A stretch of DNA of 15,296 nucleotides from the NCBI GenBank assembly GCA_029052085.1, contig JAIDJS010000206.1:1-15296 (forward strand), in the 5' to 3' direction. Positions within the stretch are counted from its first letter, which is position 1. Every line of letters begins with the position of its first letter. Source of the stretch: Eubacterium sp. (GTDB lineage Bacteria > Bacillota > Clostridia > Oscillospirales > Acutalibacteraceae). Below are positions 12,876 to 15,296 of this stretch, one piece after another. A program made the position numbers and the translations under genes. The notes beneath the pieces were generated by a model. That model was not told the origin of the DNA, did no database searches, and was given only the letters and a program-made list of their open reading frames with translations.

Positions 12876-15296
12876 TATTCAGCCGTTGAAGAATTATTTG
12901 AATGATCTGAAAAAACGCTGTTCATAACTGCAAGTGACTGCTGAACCGTTTCAAGGGGAGATTCATAATCAAGCTTAACAGCAATATATGCTTTTTTGGC
13001 AGCAGAAAGAAGAACTCTTCCCTTCATTTCTTTATTGAGAGCAATAACATATTTTACATCCGGCTCATTCATATAAAGCAGTACAGAGCCGTTTCTTTGT
13101 GTTATTTCATAAACACCCAAACGGGAAGCTATATTTCTGAGGAGAGCAATTTCAACAAGACCGCAGATTGCTTCCGGAGGAGCGCCAAACCTGTCTCCAA
13201 GCTCATCATAAACATCATTTGCATCTGCATCGGAACGGATAGCAGCAATTCGTTTATACATAGAAAGACGCTGCGGCGTTGAGGTAATATAATCCTCAGG
13301 AATATGTGCTTCAATCGGAAGATCAATCAGGCATTCCTGCTCTGTTTCCTCCTCGGAGCGTTCGCCCTTTTCTTCTGCTACGGCTTCACTTAACAGCTTA
13401 AGATACATATCGTAGCCCACTGCTTCCATATGACCATGCTGCTTATTTCCCAATATTGAGCCTGCTCCGCGGATTTCAAGATCCCGCATTGCAATTTTAA
13501 ATCCTGAGCCGAACTCGGTATATTCCCTTATCGCCTCAAGCCTTTTGGTTGCAATATCGGATAATTCCCTGCCTCTTGAGAAGGTAAAATAAGCGAAGGC
13601 ACGGCGTGAGCTTCTGCCTACGCGCCCTCTTATCTGATGAAGCTGAGCAAGACCCATTCTGTCTGCATTTTCGATAATAAGCGTATTAACATTTGCTACA
13701 TCAATACCCGTTTCAATAATCGTTGTACATACCAGAATATCTATTTCACCGTTCAAAAGCTGATTCCACACATCGGAAAGTTCCTCCTCCGTCATTCTGC
13801 CATGGGCAATACCAACCTTGGCATCGGGAATTTCTTTTTTTATTCTGACAGCAGTATGCTCTATCGTATCTATATTATTATGAAGATAATAGCACTGTCC
13901 GCCCCTTGAAAGCTCTTTTTCCATTGCTTCAATCAAAACGCCGAAGTCATATTCAACAACATAGGTCTGAACCGGGTGCCTTTCCCCCGGCGCTTCTTCA
14001 AGCAGGCTCATATCCCTTATTCCGCTCATTGCCATATTCAGCGTACGCGGAATAGGCGTTGCCGAAAGCGTTAATACATCAACTCGAGGGAATTTTTCTT
14101 TTAACTTTTCTTTTTGAGCAACACCGAAGCGCTGCTCCTCATCAACAATAAGAAGCCCTAAATCTTTAAATCTGATATCCTTGCTTATGATTCTGTGCGT
14201 TCCTATAAGCAAATCAATTTTTCCCTCTTCAAGCTCCTTCATTATTTCCTTTTGTTTTCTTGGAGAAACAAAGCGGGAAATCATTTCTATTCTGACGGGA
14301 TATGCTTCCATTCTGCTTTTGGCAGTATTGAAATGCTGCATAGCAAGAACCGTTGTAGGCACAAGAACAGCACATTGCTTGCCCTCGGAAATACACTTAA
14401 AGGCAGCACGGAGCGCAACCTCCGTTTTACCAAATCCGACATCCCCGCAAAGCAGCCTATCCATAGGAGCGGAGCGTTCCATATCTCCTTTAATTTCATC
14501 GGCACTGCGAAGCTGATCATCTGTTTCATCATAAGCAAAGCGAAGTTCAAAATCACGCTGTAAATCTGTATCCTCAGAAAAAGCATAACCCTTCGTGCTC
14601 ATACGCTTTGCATATAAAGCAATCAATTCCTTTGCCATATCCTTAACTGAGGAACGAACCTTTGCCTTTGCCTTTTTCCATTCACTGCCGCCAAGACGAT
14701 TTATTTTAACCTTGCTGTCCTCCTTTGGACCGATGTATTTTGAAACAAGATCAAGCTGAGTAACAGGAACATACAAAGTATCCCCTTTGGCATAAGAAAT
14801 TTTAATGTAATCCTTTTTTACCTTGTTAAGCTCAAGTGCGTGAATACCCTCAAACACACCGATACCATGAACATTATGAACAATATAATCGCCGACAGAC
14901 AGCTCATCAAGCGAATGAATTGCATTTTTTGAATGAATACTTTTATTCTTCTTTTTCTTCTGAACCGCCTTGGTATGTGTTATAAGAGCAAAGGATAAAT
15001 CCGAAAGCTGAAATCCGGCATTAAGCGAACCCGAAACAATTGAAACGGAACCCTTAGGAAATTCAGCAGGCATATTTTCAAAATAAACGGCATCAAAGCC
15101 TGCTTCATTTAAATCATACTGAAGCGCCTTACAGGCTCTTGAGGTACCCGCCATAATACATATAGTATATTTTTTATCATACAGCGGTCTGATATCCTCA
15201 CTAAGCTGCTCCATAGTACAGTTCCAGGCATTAAAGCTCTGAACCGTAAAGGAGGACAAATGAGAAACGGGAGTATCAAACGAGCCTCTTGGAAGT
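12875..15296 (-). CDS. mfd: Transcription-repair coupling factor Mfd, N-terminal part cut by window edge
   Basis: The frame stays open to the last base, so the start lies outside; about 806 residues are visible of a usual 1,150-1,180. Mfd is a DNA translocase that releases RNA polymerase stalled at lesions and recruits UvrA. Visible parts: the end of the N-terminal UvrB-like region; the RNA-polymerase-interacting domain at about 14,640-14,900, with GDYIVHNVHGIGVF; helicase motif I GDVGFGKTE (14446-14420); motif II DEEQRFG (14143-14123); motif III LSATPIPRT; the TRG region with GIAHGRM; motif VI QIRGRVGRS near 13.6 kb; and the C-terminal TRCF domain (about 12,930-13,330), which masks the UvrA-binding surface. 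All helicase motifs are intact. A TTG at 15259 is internal. The M23 gene begins 41 nt after the stop codon, linked by a hairpin. Confidence 0.97.
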   Translation of the reverse strand, partial: LPRGSFDTPVSHLSSFTVQSFNAWNCTMEQLSEDIRPLYDKKYTICIMAGTSRACKALQYDLNEAGFDAVYFENMPAEFPKGSVSIVSGSLNAGFQLSDLSFALITHTKAVQKKKKNKSIHSKNAIHSLDELSVGDYIVHNVHGIGVFEGIHALELNKVKKDYIKISYAKGDTLYVPVTQLDLVSKYIGPKEDSKVKINRLGGSEWKKAKAKVRSSVKDMAKELIALYAKRMSTKGYAFSEDTDLQRDFELRFAYDETDDQLRSADEIKGDMERSAPMDRLLCGDVGFGKTEVALRAAFKCISEGKQCAVLVPTTVLAMQHFNTAKSRMEAYPVRIEMISRFVSPRKQKEIMKELEEGKIDLLIGTHRIISKDIRFKDLGLLIVDEEQRFGVAQKEKLKEKFPRVDVLTLSATPIPRTLNMAMSGIRDMSLLEEAPGERHPVQTYVVEYDFGVLIEAMEKELSRGGQCYYLHNNIDTIEHTAVRIKKEIPDAKVGIAHGRMTEEELSDVWNQLLNGEIDILVCTTIIETGIDVANVNTLIIENADRMGLAQLHQIRGRVGRSSRRAFAYFTFSRGRELSDIATKRLEAIREYTEFGSGFKIAMRDLEIRGAGSILGNKQHGHMEAVGYDMYLKLLSEAVAEEKGERSEEETEQECLIDLPIEAHIPEDYITSTPQRLSMYKRIAAIRSDADANDVYDELGDRFGAPPEAICGLVEIALLRNIASRLGVYEITQRNGSVLLYMNEPDVKYVIALNKEMKGRVLLSAAKKAYIAVKLDYESPLETVQQSLAVMNSVFSDHSNNSSTAE

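Noticed and set aside
1..15296. tRNA, rRNA, CRISPR array, insertion sequence or toxin-antitoxin pair
   Set aside because: No cloverleaf, spaced direct-repeat array, transposase frame or paired toxin was seen; the small HTH protein has no toxin-like neighbour.

Overview
The window comes from a low-GC Gram-positive bacterium, most likely an anaerobic gut Clostridia member (Oscillospiraceae/Ruminococcaceae-like). The evidence is an AT-rich sequence with strong Shine-Dalgarno sites, several TTG/GTG codons near gene starts, a GSI-alpha type glutamine synthetase, a SpoIIQ-like M23 protein (an endospore-former trait), and a large secreted protein with B-repeat, NlpC/P60, Cys-pair and Fn3 modules. 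No rRNA, tRNA, CRISPR array, transposase or phage gene is visible. The taxon is inferred from gene content only.

Layout. Bases 1-3460 hold a sugar-use operon: the 3' part of a GH31 glycosidase followed 4 nt later by a GPH-family sugar symporter. A membrane-anchored glycerophosphodiester phosphodiesterase (3578-4603) follows with its own promoter and terminator. Next is a palindromic repeat element (about 4690-4742) that also forms a terminator for the reverse-strand gene beyond it. That gene (4782-7703, - strand) encodes a 973-residue secreted cell-wall protein with M23-like, B-repeat, NlpC/P60, Cys-pair and Fn3 modules. It is divergent from a 65-residue Cro/C1-type helix-turn-helix protein (7809-8006, + strand), and the two promoters share one -35 site. 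A strong hairpin separates this pair from glnA (8088-9428, -), whose short leader carries a terminator-like hairpin. A membrane-anchored CapA-type metallophosphoesterase (9626 to about 10840, -) and a CaCA cation exchanger (11003-12073, +) are transcribed divergently. The right end holds a SpoIIQ-like M23 protein (12141-12833, -) directly downstream of mfd (12875-15296, -, cut by the window edge).

How the genes work together. The only clear metabolic unit is the GH31-GPH pair (import and hydrolysis of an alpha-linked glycoside). Several other genes concern the envelope: phosphodiesterase, wall hydrolase, CapA and M23. They lie in separate transcription units and need not form one pathway. Most of the window is ordinary chromosome.

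The observations most worth a second look are regulatory. They are the 14-bp perfect inverted repeat that buries the ribosome-binding site of the SpoIIQ-like gene and runs into the mfd stop codon, the attenuator-like hairpin in the glnA leader, and the overlapping divergent promoters between the helix-turn-helix gene and the wall-hydrolase gene. I found no convincing wholly new multi-gene system.
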